Shown here: positions 35,301 through 46,179 of the stretch, one piece after another
How positions within the stretch are numbered: the stretch's first letter is position 1
How the letters are laid out: every line of letters begins with the position of its first letter
Assembly: GCA_022494885.1 (NCBI GenBank)
Contig: JAGVSM010000957.1
Coordinates: forward strand, 186,001 to 250,000
Direction: 5' to 3'
DNA from: Micrasema longulum
Lineage: Eukaryota > Arthropoda > Insecta > Trichoptera > Brachycentridae
Length of the DNA stretch: 64,000 nucleotides
Notes under the pieces: model-generated
What the model saw: only the letters and a program-made list of their open reading frames with translations
The model's database searches: none
Told to the model about the DNA's origin: nothing
Position numbers and translations under genes: made by a program

Positions 35301-38300
35301 CTGCAAAAAGATTTCTAAAAAATATATAACTATGAGAGCCAACAATATTGTATTTATATATGTAAATAAAATAAAATAATAAAACATGTTTAAAAAATTG
35401 AAATAAAATGCATTCAAATTGTTATTATTCAAATAAAACTGAAAATATTTTTACTAAAAATATTTTTTTTATATATCGTTTACAGTATTCTGCATTTACA
35501 GTGTCATTATACTTAAAGAGAACTGTCAAAACAGCATGTAAACATAATCTCAAATAAAAAGTAATTTTCAAGTGTTTTCAAGCAACAGTGCTCAATATAT
35601 CATTTCAAAGTGTTACAGAATTAAAAATAAATACCAAAAACTTCAATACATACCAGTCATCTTGGAAGTTCGCCCATAAACGTCAGTTATATCAATTGAG
35701 ATTTTTTCAGCTTTACATTCTTCCAAACAACGTTGAAAAACGTTAAAAATTACCTCCCTAGTGCCACTTTTTATTGTTTTATTTATGTTGATAATAGTTT
35801 TTATAATTACTGAAATTTTTAAAATACATAAAGCCAATTTAAATATCAATATCACATGAAAACTCGTACGCTGACGCTTAACAAAATGTGTTTGATACTT
35901 TTCACAATTAAATATTGGTGTTGCCAGTCTACGAATTTCGTAGTTCCATTTTTAATATTTTCAACTCTAAATTGACAAGCTGTACTTACTTATATATATA
36001 TTTTATGTTATGTAACCCGCAGACAAGCTTCAGCTTTGCAGGAACAAAAATACAATTATGTATGTAACTGATTTGTTAAAATAAATAAAACTTTAAAGAA
36101 AATAAAAAATTGGCTGGTTCAAGCGGCCACTTTACACACTATGTAACATTTACCATTCTGCCTATATTTGAGCATCTGTATTCCTTCAATTCTTTTATCT
36201 GTTTATATTTGTAAAGTTAAAGAGCTGAAACCTTAATTTATGCGGGTGAGATTCATCTAATTGAATTATTTCACCTACATACTAGGCAACGCCTGAATTT
36301 ATTGTTTTTCAATTTAATATACTTCTTCATGGACCAGGTGGATTTATCAACAATATTTTGAGTTTGTCCAAATTTTTGTAAAGAAGGACTGAATTCAACT
36401 CCCTGTGGAGAAAGATGAAAGAATTGAAGGAATATAGATGCTCAAATATGGGTAGAATGGTGAATGATACAGTGGGTAAAGTGGCCACTTAAATCAGTAA
36501 ATGACAGGTCATAAGCCCTGTAAATGTTTAGACTTCCATATTACTTTCTCTAAAATTGTCTTTATCTCTGTTGTAATATGTTAATATTAACAGCTCCCCA
36601 GGGAGTTGAATCCAGTCTTTGTTTACAAAAAAAATTACAAACTTAAAATATTGTTTAATATTTTATTTTGATTCAACTTAATATCGTAAATAGGTACATA
36701 AAGTAACAAACGCTTTGAATATTTTCAGCTTTTGCAAATAACAGCAAATTTGTAGCGGAAAATGACGTGGTTCTTAACCTCTACACCAGGTAAGATTTAA
36801 AAAATTACTTAACGAATCCGTAGTCTATTTAAAAGAAGTACTCTGTATATTTTATTTATATTTTCTCAAATGTTGTATGAATATTAATGTTGTAAATACT
36901 TCTTATAATTTTTTTACCATAGGAAGAATCCAACGACGCCAAGAGTACTAAAATTTGGAGATCTTGAAGACCTCTTGCTTTCAAATTTCCAATTAGAAAA
37001 GCCTGTAAAAGTGTTCTCCCATGGATGGACAAATCAAAGCAAATACGATTCGCTTGTCAAAGGTAACCTTATAGTTAAGATATTCATTCCGTTTAATTTC
37101 GCTTACCATGCTTATTCCCACAATAAATTAAATTTATTGGTTTGTTGCAGAATTCGAGAATATCATGATGTTAATATTTACATAATATAAATATCCAGAT
37201 ATCGGATACATATCGCGATATATATTATATTGAAATGTGATATTTATTTTGTAATAATATGTATTACTAAAGGAAATTAAACGATATAAATCCGGTTTAA
37301 TTAGGTTGTAAATATATCTATGCATCCGTCATATTTATTAAACACATTGAGGTATATAACTAGAGTAAACATACGCGTTCGAAATATGTTCCCTCCACCT
37401 TCGGCCTGGTCTATGTTTGATAAAACGGACTTTAGTCTGTTGCGAGCGTTCGCCAGATACTTATCTCCCCGAAATTACTAAAATGCCCATTTGTACGCTA
37501 ATGTTCTTATCTTAATCAATACTTGTTTTAAATAGCTATTTTAATGTTGAAAAACGTCTTATTAATATGTTACGATTCGTGAGTTATCTTCTGTCTCTGT
37601 CCCGCTCAGTTAGTCGGGCGTAAAGCGAAACGACAAACAAAGGTGACGCGTATGCGGAAGGAAGCAACATACTAAATAGAACTTATAGTATACCGATGTA
37701 AACAGTCCGTGCTTTTTACTGTACTACTTGTTTTGCTTGTCAAAGTTGACGTGACGATACTTGCTATCTCCGCTGGTCAATTCCGGCCCTTTCTGGACGA
37801 CTTTTTACCTCAGATTTGTATGGAGTGTTATCTCTTTATATTATCTCAATGATCAAACAAGGAAAGTTACAAAATATAAAACTGGAAGCAATCTCTTAGC
37901 AAGTTAAAACTATTGGAATATTATTAAACGACGAAGAATCTTTAGTAGTATATCGTCGTCCATCTTCATTAATTTATGAGACGATTTTTTAAGAATTTGC
38001 TTGGAATAAATTCGCCTTTAAAAATAATATCGCTGTATTTTGCTGGGTTTTTTAATTATGTTAAGACAGTATGATGCCCATTTAGTCCATAAATATAAAT
38101 TCATTTTTATTAAAATATTCATAACTCAATTTCGACAAAAAACGAGATACGCCTTTTTGAAAGATGGACAACGATATGTGATAATGTGACCCATGCCTCC
38201 CAAACCCAATTTAAATCCATGTTCGGCTTAATGGTGTGGGTGAAATATTTACTAACCAGTGTATCTTTAAGTTTGGACTGAACCAAACCAAAGGATGATA

Positions 38301-41300
38301 TTTTTTTGGTCTAGACCTGCTGTTTTATTTTATTTGCCTTGCTACGAGTGAATCCTCATTCCAGTCCACAATGCGTAACAAACGCGGCTTTATGGAGCCG
38401 TTGGGAATCCTGGCAAAGTTTAAGTTGTAATAAATATCATGTTATATATATCATGACATAAATTCTTCGAACCCTGGTTTGGAGGAAACATTGCATTTTC
38501 TATTCTATTCATCTAGCTCCTACACGACCCTTTTAGACTTTCCATGTCTGTCTCGTGCCGTAGTGGTCAGCCCGTTTGTCTACCACGCCGCGCAAGAGAT
38601 CTAAGGTTTAATCCCTGACATGGTCGAAATGAAATATTTATTTTAAAATTTGTTTTTGCACATAAATATTCTATAATCCCTGGACTGGCACCTGAAGCGT
38701 AAATCTGATCATCTTAACTGCATGTAACAAAATATATCAAGATACACTGCAACTGGTGTACCAACGCAGTGCCCTTTGCACCATTCAGTGAGGAAAGGTG
38801 ATGTCGATAGTGGTAATTTGTATTCATATATCTGTGTCCTTTTGCAGCGTTCTTGAACGTGGGAGACTTTAATGTAATTCTGGTAGACTGGACGAAGGGT
38901 ACAGTGGGTGAAGAGTCTGTAGTGGTCTCCAACGCGCCCTTTGTAGGGAAATTCGTCGGCTCCTTTTTGGACTGGCTCAATACCCTAGGAATGCGCTACA
39001 GCCAAGTCCACCTCGCAGGACACAGCCTGGGCTGCCATGTCTCTGGCTGGATTGGTAGAAGCAGCACTTTGGGACGAGTGGAAGTCCTCACAGGTACTCA
39101 TTCAATTGATCAAAAATGTAAATGTTATCAAACTTCTTTGCGCTACATTTTAAAGTATTTTTTTATTTTTTTTAATTTTTAATTTTCTTTTATTCAGGAA
39201 ACATACAGTACGGTTACATGGTTTTATGTTTAACACAGTTAGACTTAACTCCATTGGACCAGTGAAGTTTCCATATTATATAATAATTATATGTATGGTT
39301 ATCAATGAACTTACAAAAAAGAGAAGGAAAAAAAACATAAATGGAAGTTGTTTAAAAATTAAAATGAAAGTAAAAAAAGTTATTTTAAAGTATGTATGCA
39401 GCAGTGAAAAAAGTAAAAATAACAGATATAGCAAGTAATCTTTAAAATTTGAAAAAGCAATATAAGGAGAAGATTTTAAACCAAAGGTAGTTGATAAAAT
39501 TTCATTAAAGCGATATACTTTGGTCTAATCACAAATTAGTAAAAGATGCATATTTTTTTTATTTTTTTTTATTATTATTTAAAAGGAATAACCCGATAAG
39601 CCTCTATTCTAGAGGCTTGTCAGCAGGTGGGAAAGAGGGCATATGGAAGGAGGTAAATGAAAAATTCACCAAAACACCCAGACCAATTGAGAAAAAAATC
39701 TTTCATGGATTTTTTTCTTGCAACTGGCGGGAATCGAACCCGCGACGCCAGTTTCACAGTCGGCCGTCTGACCAACTGCGCCACGATGCCTGTCCGAATC
39801 CGAAGCCTGTCATGGTTCACGAATTTGATTTATTCGTTATATGTTTAACTTAAAAGATTGCGAGAATTTTTCTGTTTATTGGACTTTTTTTAATGACTGA
39901 TCAGTTTACGAAACTATTACCACTTTTTCAATTAGCTATTTTATTAAACTTACATTCGTGTTTATTTATAAGCTATACATTTCTTTTGCCTTCGCAACTT
40001 GTACATTTTTAGTGGCGGTTTACTGGTCAATTAAATCTCGCCTTACCGGTGTTTTCAAAAAAAGGCACTGAATTAAATTGTATCTAAAATGAATTTTTCA
40101 ATAAAAAAAAGGTTGGGAAAGTTAGATTGTTGGTGATAGACAAACTATACAGGTCGCCGGAGAAGTGAGGTCCAAAGGTAAAATGTAGGTGCTTCATTTG
40201 GAGGGAGATTCGAATCACCCCATGTATGTTCCAGGATTTTGCGTAGTTTTCGAGTTATGATGTTTTTAATGGGTGTTTGAAAAGGTTTTGAACTTTTTTT
40301 TTTAATTTGTGGAAGGTTTTTTCGATTTTTTCGATTTTTTCGCATAAACTAATTAGTTTTTGTAACATTAGTGAAAGCTACAAAATTTTTGACCTAAAAT
40401 GGAGAATTTAACAATGTTTGAGTATGTCCAAATGCTTGCAGACTGGCTGGATTTCCTCCCTAGGGAGTTATTCATATTAAAATTTATTTCAACAGAGAGG
40501 GAAAAGATTTTTGAGAAGGGAATATGGAAGTCTAGGCATTTACAGGGCTTATGACCTGTAATTGGCTGGTTTAAGTGGCCACTTTACACACTGTAACATT
40601 CACCATTCTGCCCATGTTTGAACATCCACATTTCCTCAACTCTTCCATCTGTTGACTTTTGTGTCAAATTTTTCCATTTTTATACTTCTTCTTTTTCCAG
40701 GTAGTAAATGCCTAGACTTCCATATTCCCTGATCAAAAATGTTTTCCTTCTCTGGTGAAATAAATTTAAAAATGGAATATTTAAGTTTTTAGTTTTCAAA
40801 GTTATTCAGAAATTAAATCATTACCTTTTTATATTTTAAATTTTAAGTTGAAAGTTCAAGTTGACTTGCTCGAACTTAAATTTTGCATTTTGATCAAAAT
40901 TTTTGTAGCTTCCATTAATGTTACAAAGCTAATTTATTTATGCAAATAAGTACAATTTATTTAATTAATAAGTTACAAAAAAAATAACGAAACAACTTTT
41001 CACGTTTAAAAAAAAAAAAACGTAAATTTTCATAAATAACCTATTTAAAAAATCATGCAACACGAAAACTATGTAAAATTGCGAAACACACATGGGGGTG
41101 ATTCGGATACCCCTAAATATGAGGCACATTCATTTTGCCTTCGGACGTCACTTCTCCGGCCACTCTGCATATACTGAGGTGCACTGACGGTCATAGAGTA
41201 GAGATGTAAATCCTAAAAAACGCGAATATAAAAATATTTTTAAAATGTAATTTTTTAATGTGTAAATCTGAAGAGGCCACAATACCTCGAAAACGTATTC

Positions 41301-42807
41301 GTATAAGTGAAGGGAGCTTTTTATGAATAAAAAAAAGTCTTCTGAAAACCCCTCACTAACTGCATCACACGTGATTTCTTGATCCCCACTTTTTCGTGTA
41401 AAAAACAGATAATTAATCATGCGGACTATAGTGACAATCGATCCAACTACATAGACAAATGTATTTTTTGAGATAAGTAAACACTTCAATATTTCAGCTT
41501 TGGATCCATCTAAGAAATTTTGGGAAGATTCCCCCGACAAGGTGAACGCTGGGGACGCTAAGTACGTTGAGGTGATTCATACTAACACTGCCTACCACGC
41601 GCTCATCCTTCCAACTGGAACTGCGGATTTCTATCCCAATGGAGGAGCTACTAACCCTGGCTGCAATAACAACAACAACTGTGACCACATGAGAGCCATG
41701 CTGTTCTTCGAGGAGTCTTTACTATCCGATCAATTTATCGCCCAGAAGTGCAACAACTATGCGGAGATGGTCTCTGGAAACTGTGCTAACTCCAGCAGTG
41801 CCGTAATGGGAGGGACTGGTGCTGCAAAAACTATGTAAGCCATTGTATTATTTAATTTCAGAAAACATCGGTTTCAATTATATATTAAGTGCTATCCACA
41901 TTTTTATATTAATTCACAACTTTTATCAAACTGTGTGTTTTTCACATTCAATAAGTATAATGTTTAAACTGTACAAAGTAATAAAAAGGCCATCAAATAC
42001 CTACATCTTATCGCCATTTGAGAAAGTTTTAAATAACCATACAATGAAAATTAAAATCATTTCACAGTTAAACACAAACTGGTAGTAATTACCTGTATTT
42101 TTCTGAATTTGTTACAACAGAGAAGTAAACATTTTTGAGAAGGAAATATGGAAGTCCAGACATTTACAGAGCTTATGACCTGTCATTGGCTGGTTTAAGT
42201 GGCCACTTTACACACTGTGTAACATTCACCATTCTGCCTATGTTTAAACATCCTAGTTTCCTCGACTCTTCCATCTGTTGACTTTTGTGAAGTAAAAAAG
42301 CTGAAACCTTTATCATGTGGGTGAGATTCATCCGGCTGAACCAATTCACCTACTAGGCAACGCCTGAAAACTATTTCTCCAATTTAATACTTTTTCTTTT
42401 ACCAGTTAGTTGATTCAATAATGTTTTGAGTATGTCCAAATGTTTGCAGACAGGCTGGATTTTCTCCCCTACTCTAAACCAGCCAATGATAGGTCATAAG
42501 CCCTGTAAATGCCTAGACAGCCATATTCCCTTCTCAAAAATGTTTTCCCTCTCTGTTGCAACAAATGTTTATCTAGATAACTTCCTAGGGAGAAAATCCA
42601 ACCTGTCTGCAAACATTTGGACATACTCAAAACATTGCTGGACCTGTATTTTCATTTATTATATTGTCTCTTTTATTTAATATATATTCTGGTGTACCTT
42701 AATATGGAATTGAAAATAATATATCTTTCTTAATTTGTGCTTTTTTTTCCAGATCTGGTGTTTACTTCCTACAAACAAATGCCGTCTCACCATATGCTCA
42801 AGGATAA
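32355..42807 (+). CDS. Secreted lipase E (pancreatic lipase/PLA1 superfamily), 6 exons, 294 aa
   Basis: Exons: 32355-32400, 36729-36789, 36923-37062, 38848-39093, 41498-41834 and 42753-42807, phases 1,2,1,1,2; 885 nt open to TAA. Signal peptide MKFVIIFFLFAASNI. Motifs: KVFSHGW (oxyanion HG), FNVILVDW, the canonical elbow GHSLG (Ser142), TALDPSKKFW (Asp167), DAKYVEVIHT, DFYPNGG and CDHMR (His228). It keeps the full triad and the most conventional active site of the four. No PLAT domain, so it resembles small insect neutral lipases or PLA1-like enzymes. Closest to B and C, sharing the DPSKKFW box and the MGGTG segment. The gene spans 10.4 kb because its introns are loaded with transposons; exon sizes are unaffected. 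AATAAA hexamers at about 42847-42865 are likely poly(A) signals. Confidence 0.93.
32575..32695 (+). repeat. Foldback repeat with 'GAAACGTCGG' core in lipase E intron 1
   Basis: 'cgtgtaaattggattcgttc' at 32589-32608 is mirrored by 'gaatgaatctaatttacgcg' at 32663-32682, with a central small hairpin (cctac-aatg-gtag) followed by 'ccgaaacgtcgg'. It resembles Penelope-like terminal repeats with a degenerate hammerhead-like core. Confidence 0.5.
33636..35855 (-). pseudogene. Broken DDE transposase of the Tc1/mariner-type element
   Basis: Minus-strand coding pieces appear in order. An N-terminal helical segment (35855-35643, ..SGTREVIFNVFQRCLEECK) is followed by 35122-34886 with IVYLDESYI (first catalytic Asp). 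Then 34400-33977 has VMDNAPYHS (second Asp), and 33983-33636 has LPPYHTDLNPIELIW (Glu of the triad) and an acidic tail. The frame is broken by the nested insertion after ..DESYI, a stop near 34300 before PNALIFSGN, and a frameshift near 33980. The family is IS630/Tc1-like by these boxes. Not active. Confidence 0.8.
34415..34878 (-). mobile_element. 5'-truncated poly-A retroelement nested in the transposase
   Basis: Begins (plus strand) with a poly-T run, which is a poly-A tail in minus orientation, and is bounded by GTATATA at 34408-34414 and 34879-34885, a 7-bp target duplication. Removing it restores the transposase frame ..DESYI-HSS... Its distal end carries a short open stretch (SSKPRICETFNKKFNILYIF) that may be a LINE C-terminus. 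Confidence 0.8.
36105..36310 (-). repeat. Family-A MITE-like copy, lipase E intron 1
   Basis: 'ttggctggttcaagcggcca', 'ctttacacactatgtaac' and 'accattctgcctatatttga'. Confidence 0.65.
36345..36640. mobile_element. Family-A MITE with both terminal repeats
   Basis: The left end 'caacaatattttgagtttgt' then 'ctgaattcaactccctg' is mirrored by 'cagggagttgaatccag' and 'tctttgtttac' near 36598-36630. About 290 bp, just 90 bp upstream of lipase E exon 2. Confidence 0.7.
37063..38550. other. Lipase E intron 3, unclassified part
   Basis: AT-rich with GC-richer patches (37370-37460, 37570-37800, 38340-38420) that look like decayed mobile sequence, but no domain or terminal repeat was found. Confidence 0.35.
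38551..38825 (+). repeat. tRNA-headed SINE next to lipase E exon 4
   Basis: The tRNA-like head 38549-38622 has box A-like 'cgtagtggtcagcccgtttg' and box B-like 'ggtttaatccc'. The body ends 'ccaacgcagtgccctttgca' and 'ccattcagtgaggaaaggtg'. The 3' end lies only about 25 bp upstream of the exon 4 acceptor tract. Confidence 0.75.
39178..39520 (+). repeat. Dispersed repeat, copy 2 (see 1946-2565)
   Basis: Begins 'caggaaacatacagtacggt', ends 'atttcattaaagcgat'. Sits 85 bp after lipase E exon 4. Confidence 0.65.
39545..39805 (-). repeat. tRNA-headed SINE with A-rich tail
   Basis: The minus-strand head (39800-39722) has box A 'tggcgcagttggtcagacgg' and a perfect box B 'gggttcgattccc'. The body runs to 'ggcttatcgggttattcc' and an A-rich tail at 39550-39585. 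The tRNA-like part could almost fold, but its terminal stem does not pair and it runs on into a SINE body. It differs from the other tRNA-headed family here. Confidence 0.75.
40146..41168. mobile_element. Foldback element with about 250-bp inverted arms in lipase E intron 4
   Basis: The left arm starts 'gccggagaagtgaggtcca' (40155) and continues through 'ggagattcgaatcacccc'. The right arm ends with the reverse complements ('ggggtgattcggatacccc' at 41095-41113 and 'cggacgtcacttctccggc' at 41143-41161). The two arms pair, with gaps, to about 40400 and 40880. A family-A repeat is nested in the loop. Confidence 0.7.
40405..40765 (-). repeat. Family-A MITE-like copy nested in the foldback element
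   Basis: 'caatgtttgagtatgtccaa', 'ctccctagggagttattc', 'ttgagaagggaatatggaag' and 'gtggccactttacacactgt'. Confidence 0.7.
42112..42420 (-). repeat. Family-A MITE-like copy, lipase E intron 5
   Basis: 'tttttgagaaggaaatatgg', 'ggctggtttaagtggccact', 'ccatctgttgacttttgtga' and 'ggctgaaccaattcacctac'. Confidence 0.7.
42421..42655. mobile_element. Palindromic family-A MITE
   Basis: The left TIR 'atgttttgagtatgtccaaa' then 'gcagacaggctggattttct' is mirrored by 'agaaaatccaacctgtctgc' then 'tttggacatactcaaaacat' (about 45 bp, near perfect). The core holds the family's 'ccctgtaaatgcctagacag' block. It directly follows the previous copy, 100 bp before exon 6. Confidence 0.8.
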
Positions 42808-43049
42808 AAAATGTTCACTTCCAGCGATCAAATCAACAATTCTAATGTAATAAACTTTTAATAAAAAATCTGTGTATACAACGCCATTTCTATATTATTT
42901 ATAATTTTTCCCAATAAATAAATAAAATCATTATTTAAAACACTTGATCGTCTTATTATAAATAATGCGCCCTTGAGGTGATTTTCACAAAAATGGCGAT
43001 ACATCAATTATCCACAGTAAGAAGATGGATACAAGTTTTAACAATCATC

Positions 43050-43232
43050 CTACGGCTAACGCCACACTCAGCGAAAATTCCGCCGCCATATTTCCCTCGC
43101 GGGATATTCACAACCAAACGAGCAGCCACAATACATATTCCGTGGCGGATTATCCGTCGGCAACCGAGCCTTACACCCCCTGTAAAATATAAAGTCGACG
43201 GAATTTCCGCTTAATGCGTCGCTAGCGTTTTG
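43050..43232. mobile_element. Short GC-rich MITE-like element
   Basis: Left 'ggctaacgccacactcagcg' then 'aaaattccgccg', and right read inwards 'cgctagcgacgcattaagcg' then 'gaaattccgtcg', form imperfect terminal repeats around a core that is GC-rich for this region. A LINE tail (42968-43020) sits just before it. Confidence 0.5.
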
Positions 43233-43490
43233 TGATAATAATATTATCTACAAGGATTTTTTAAGAAGCTTTATAAGAAAAAAAATTGTAACACGCATAT
43301 AAAGCAAGGTTTATTAAAGATTTAAATTGACTGTTATTATTTTATGTAAATTAAAACTGACTGTGCCATGTTTCAAGTTATTCAATATAATAATGTAATG
43401 CTTCTGATGCCAATCAATCAATTGCCATAAAATAAGAAATTGAACTATTTTCTTTTCGGATATTTTTTTATTCAATTGTGCAAAATAGAG

Positions 43491-43609
43491 GGCCAACGGC
43501 ACGCGGTGTTCCCAAGCGGTCACCCATCCAAGTACTGACCGCGCCCAATGTTGCTTAACTTCGGTGATCGGACGAGAACCGGTGTGTTCAACATGGTATG
43601 GTCGTTGGC
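43491..43609 (-). rRNA. 5S ribosomal RNA gene (copy 1)
   Basis: A full 119-nt 5S rRNA on the minus strand: 5' GCCAACGACCATACCA at 43609, internal control region with 'agttaagcaac' and 'ggatgggtgaccgc', 3' end 'gccgttggcc'. The 5' and 3' ends pair. A TATTTAA-like box starts about 30 bp upstream, as expected for insect 5S promoters, and a TTTT run lies about 6 nt past the 3' end. Identical to copy 2 over the whole RNA while the flanks differ. It is transcribed by RNA polymerase III and its product joins the large ribosomal subunit. Confidence 0.92.
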
Positions 43610-43649
43610 GAGAAGCGCGTAATAATGTTTGTTTAAATACCGTATTGCA

Positions 43650-43728
43650 ACAAGTTGTAGTCCCGTGGATAGTGTCGTGGACTCCGAATCAAAAGGTTCT
43701 AGGTTCGAACCTTGCTCTGCCACAACTT
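43650..43728 (+). repeat. tRNA-like sequence (tRNA-Arg-derived?)
   Basis: 'cccgtggatagtgtcgtgga' and 'ctccgaatca' give an anticodon-loop-like CTCCGAA, followed by box B 'aggttcgaacct'. The acceptor stem does not pair, so this is a SINE head or a tRNA pseudogene, 40 bp upstream of 5S copy 1. Confidence 0.55.
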
Positions 43729-45938
43729 GTTTCCCATTTTCCAAGAAGAATATTTATTTATGACCAAAAGAAAAATGGCGTAAAAATAGATATCTATGTA
43801 AAAGTTGAACTGTTTGAGTAAATCATATGTAATGCAAATTATTGTTCTTTAAGTAAACGGTAGATTTATCATGAAAAAACTAGAAAGTCAATAATATTAA
43901 AAAAGCCCAACACTATCAATATGTAAATCCTCAATTATTATGATTTTAAGCATAAATTTTGAACACGAAGATATTGCTTTAAACATAAACAAAATTTAAT
44001 TATTGCACTATAATATATGTACTTACGCAAGAATAAACATAGGCTGTTCAAGAACGACTAAATACTCAATAATTTGGGTCGGTAGGAAGATGCCCACCGT
44101 TATGCATATGTATGTAAACTGTATGTTTGTTTATTTATCAAAAGAAAACGACAAAAAAACTCAGTATTTAGAAATAAACCAAAATTTTAGTTTATGTATT
44201 AGTGTTTAATAAATAAATACGAGTTTATACAGCTAAGTCGATGAGTAATCTATAATAATAATAATAAAAAACATCTAATTAGTTTTTATTATTTTTATTT
44301 TTTATTGAGTATATGTATTTGCATAAACGTTTAAAGTATCTTCATCAGTGACCTATAATTGAACATGTTTAAAAGAAAAAAATGTATGCATATTCTGATT
44401 TTCATACTGAAAACTTAATTTTACTTTATAGGTAAAGTTGAAGATTAACTTCCTATTGTAATCGGGACCCTGTAAGACGAAATCTTAAAAACAACAGGCA
44501 AAGAATGTTTCATAGTATTTTATTTTAATGTAACTTATATACTCAAAAGAGGATGACATAACACTACTCTCCAGTCAGGTACCTTACAAGTTAGTATTAT
44601 AACACCCATTTTATTCGATAGATGGCATTAATAACAACTTTTTTCAAACAGTAGATATTTGAAATTTAAAAACTTTAGAATAAATAATGGTTCAGTGCTT
44701 TTTTATTGTTTGATAATAAACTATTAAACACGCCATTGAAATTATTTAAAAAAAATTATCAGTGCTTTTATTTTTTAAAGTTTTGTATTTTTGAAAATAC
44801 TTCGCGTGTGACGTCTTAAGTTCTCTTCTCCTTCTTCTCGACGTGTTCTGTTGGAACCGGAAATCTATCACAACTCTTTTATCATTAGTTGAAAAACTAG
44901 TTACGTCATGCAAAGTAGTTCGTTTTTATTTTTTAATATTTTTTTTTCTACATTTTCAAGAAACTGCTTTACAATTGAACGCTCTTATTTTTACCACGCG
45001 TAAGAATTCATTTTTTATATTAAATTTCCCGTAGAGCTAAACTTCTTCATATGCCATGCACTACTGGGTGCGGATAGAGAAATGTCTATCATTGAACATT
45101 AGTGCGCAAAATACAATGTCTCTCACACTAAAATCATTATCAATACTTTTTAAATAATTCATTTTAAATCCCAATTTGGTCAAAAGGCCGCTTAACATAA
45201 TATTAGGGCATTTGTATGGCGTATGGCAAAAGTGAGGTATTAAGAACCTGGAAAAGTGTGGAAGAGAATGGAGCAAATTATAAAAAGGGATGGCTCCTTC
45301 AATGTCAATATTAAATAGCCAAACTGGGAGGATTTCTTCTATTTAATTATAGGACTAATATTGTTAGTGGAATGTTTATAAAAGTCTTATTCTGTAAAGC
45401 AAACGGTAGGAATTAAAAGTGTGTGACGACCGCTTTACTATGACCCATGACCGAGGAGAAAAGGAATGAGAGATTTGGGGCCCTCGTGTTACCTAAATAA
45501 TATTTATACTACATAAAAAGTACCCACCCAAGGCAACAATACCATAGTGTGGCACTCACAAACAAATGATTACCTCAACAGTAGATATTAATAACAATCA
45601 TAGTAAAACAGTATAAGCGGAAAAAGGGAAATCTTCGTCTACACCTATGGAAAAATGACGTGATGGTACAAACTGTGTAGGGTCGTGGAGAGTCGGGAGA
45701 TGGTATGTATTGTTTTTTCATAATTAAAAATTTGTTTGTTTGTTTGTTTGTCTTGTTATTGATAAGTTTTATTATTTTTACGTTAATTTTGTATTTCAGT
45801 TATTCCTTGAAAATAGAATACGTATATTTTTTTATAATTTACAATTTAATGCCTTAAATCATTGCTAGAATATTTTTTTTATCAAAAGAATTAAATTTAG
45901 TTTCCAAATATATGACAAAAATCCAAAGAAAAAGGAGA
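43729..45938. other. Intergenic region between 5S sequences
   Basis: AT-rich. A LINE-tail fragment resembling 46180-46290 occurs at 44075-44130 ('gggtcggtaggaagatgccc'). No supported gene. Confidence 0.35.
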
Positions 45939-45985
45939 GGCCAACAACACGCGGTGTTCAAAAGCGGTCACCCACCCAAGTACTG
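45939..45985 (-). pseudogene. 5S rRNA fragment
   Basis: The last 47 nt of a 5S gene with several mismatches ('ggccaacaacacgcggtgtt', 'caaaagcggtcacccaccca'). The 5' half is missing, replaced by unrelated AT-rich sequence after 'agtactg'. Confidence 0.85.
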
Positions 45986-46179
45986 CCAGGATTTTTTAAA
46001 ATTAAATTTATTGGAAAATAATTAAATTTAATTATTTAAACTTCAAGTTCAAAGAATAAGTACTTTAACGGACTTATTGCTAAAAGAAATATCTTCCAGC
46101 CAACAGGATTGGTCAAAAAGAAAAAATTGGTCAAAATTTTATACTAAAAAAAACATTAATATATACCAAAAGATTTATT

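Larger units (their letters stand above)
33199..35982 (-). mobile_element. Tc1/mariner (IS630-like) DNA transposon in lipase E intron 1
   Basis: The left end CAGTCTGTCAATAAAGAGT and the right end read inwards, CAGCTTGTCAATTTAGAGT, are terminal inverted repeats (about 27 bp with few mismatches). Both ends are flanked by TA (33197-33198 and 35983-35984), the Tc1/mariner target duplication. It encodes a broken DDE transposase on the minus strand (separate entry) and contains a nested 464-bp retroelement. Without the nested copy it is about 2.3 kb. Confidence 0.85.

Noticed and set aside
39722..39800. Possible functional tRNA gene, minus strand
   Set aside because: Box A and box B are good, but the acceptor stem does not pair and the sequence continues into a SINE body with an A-rich tail.
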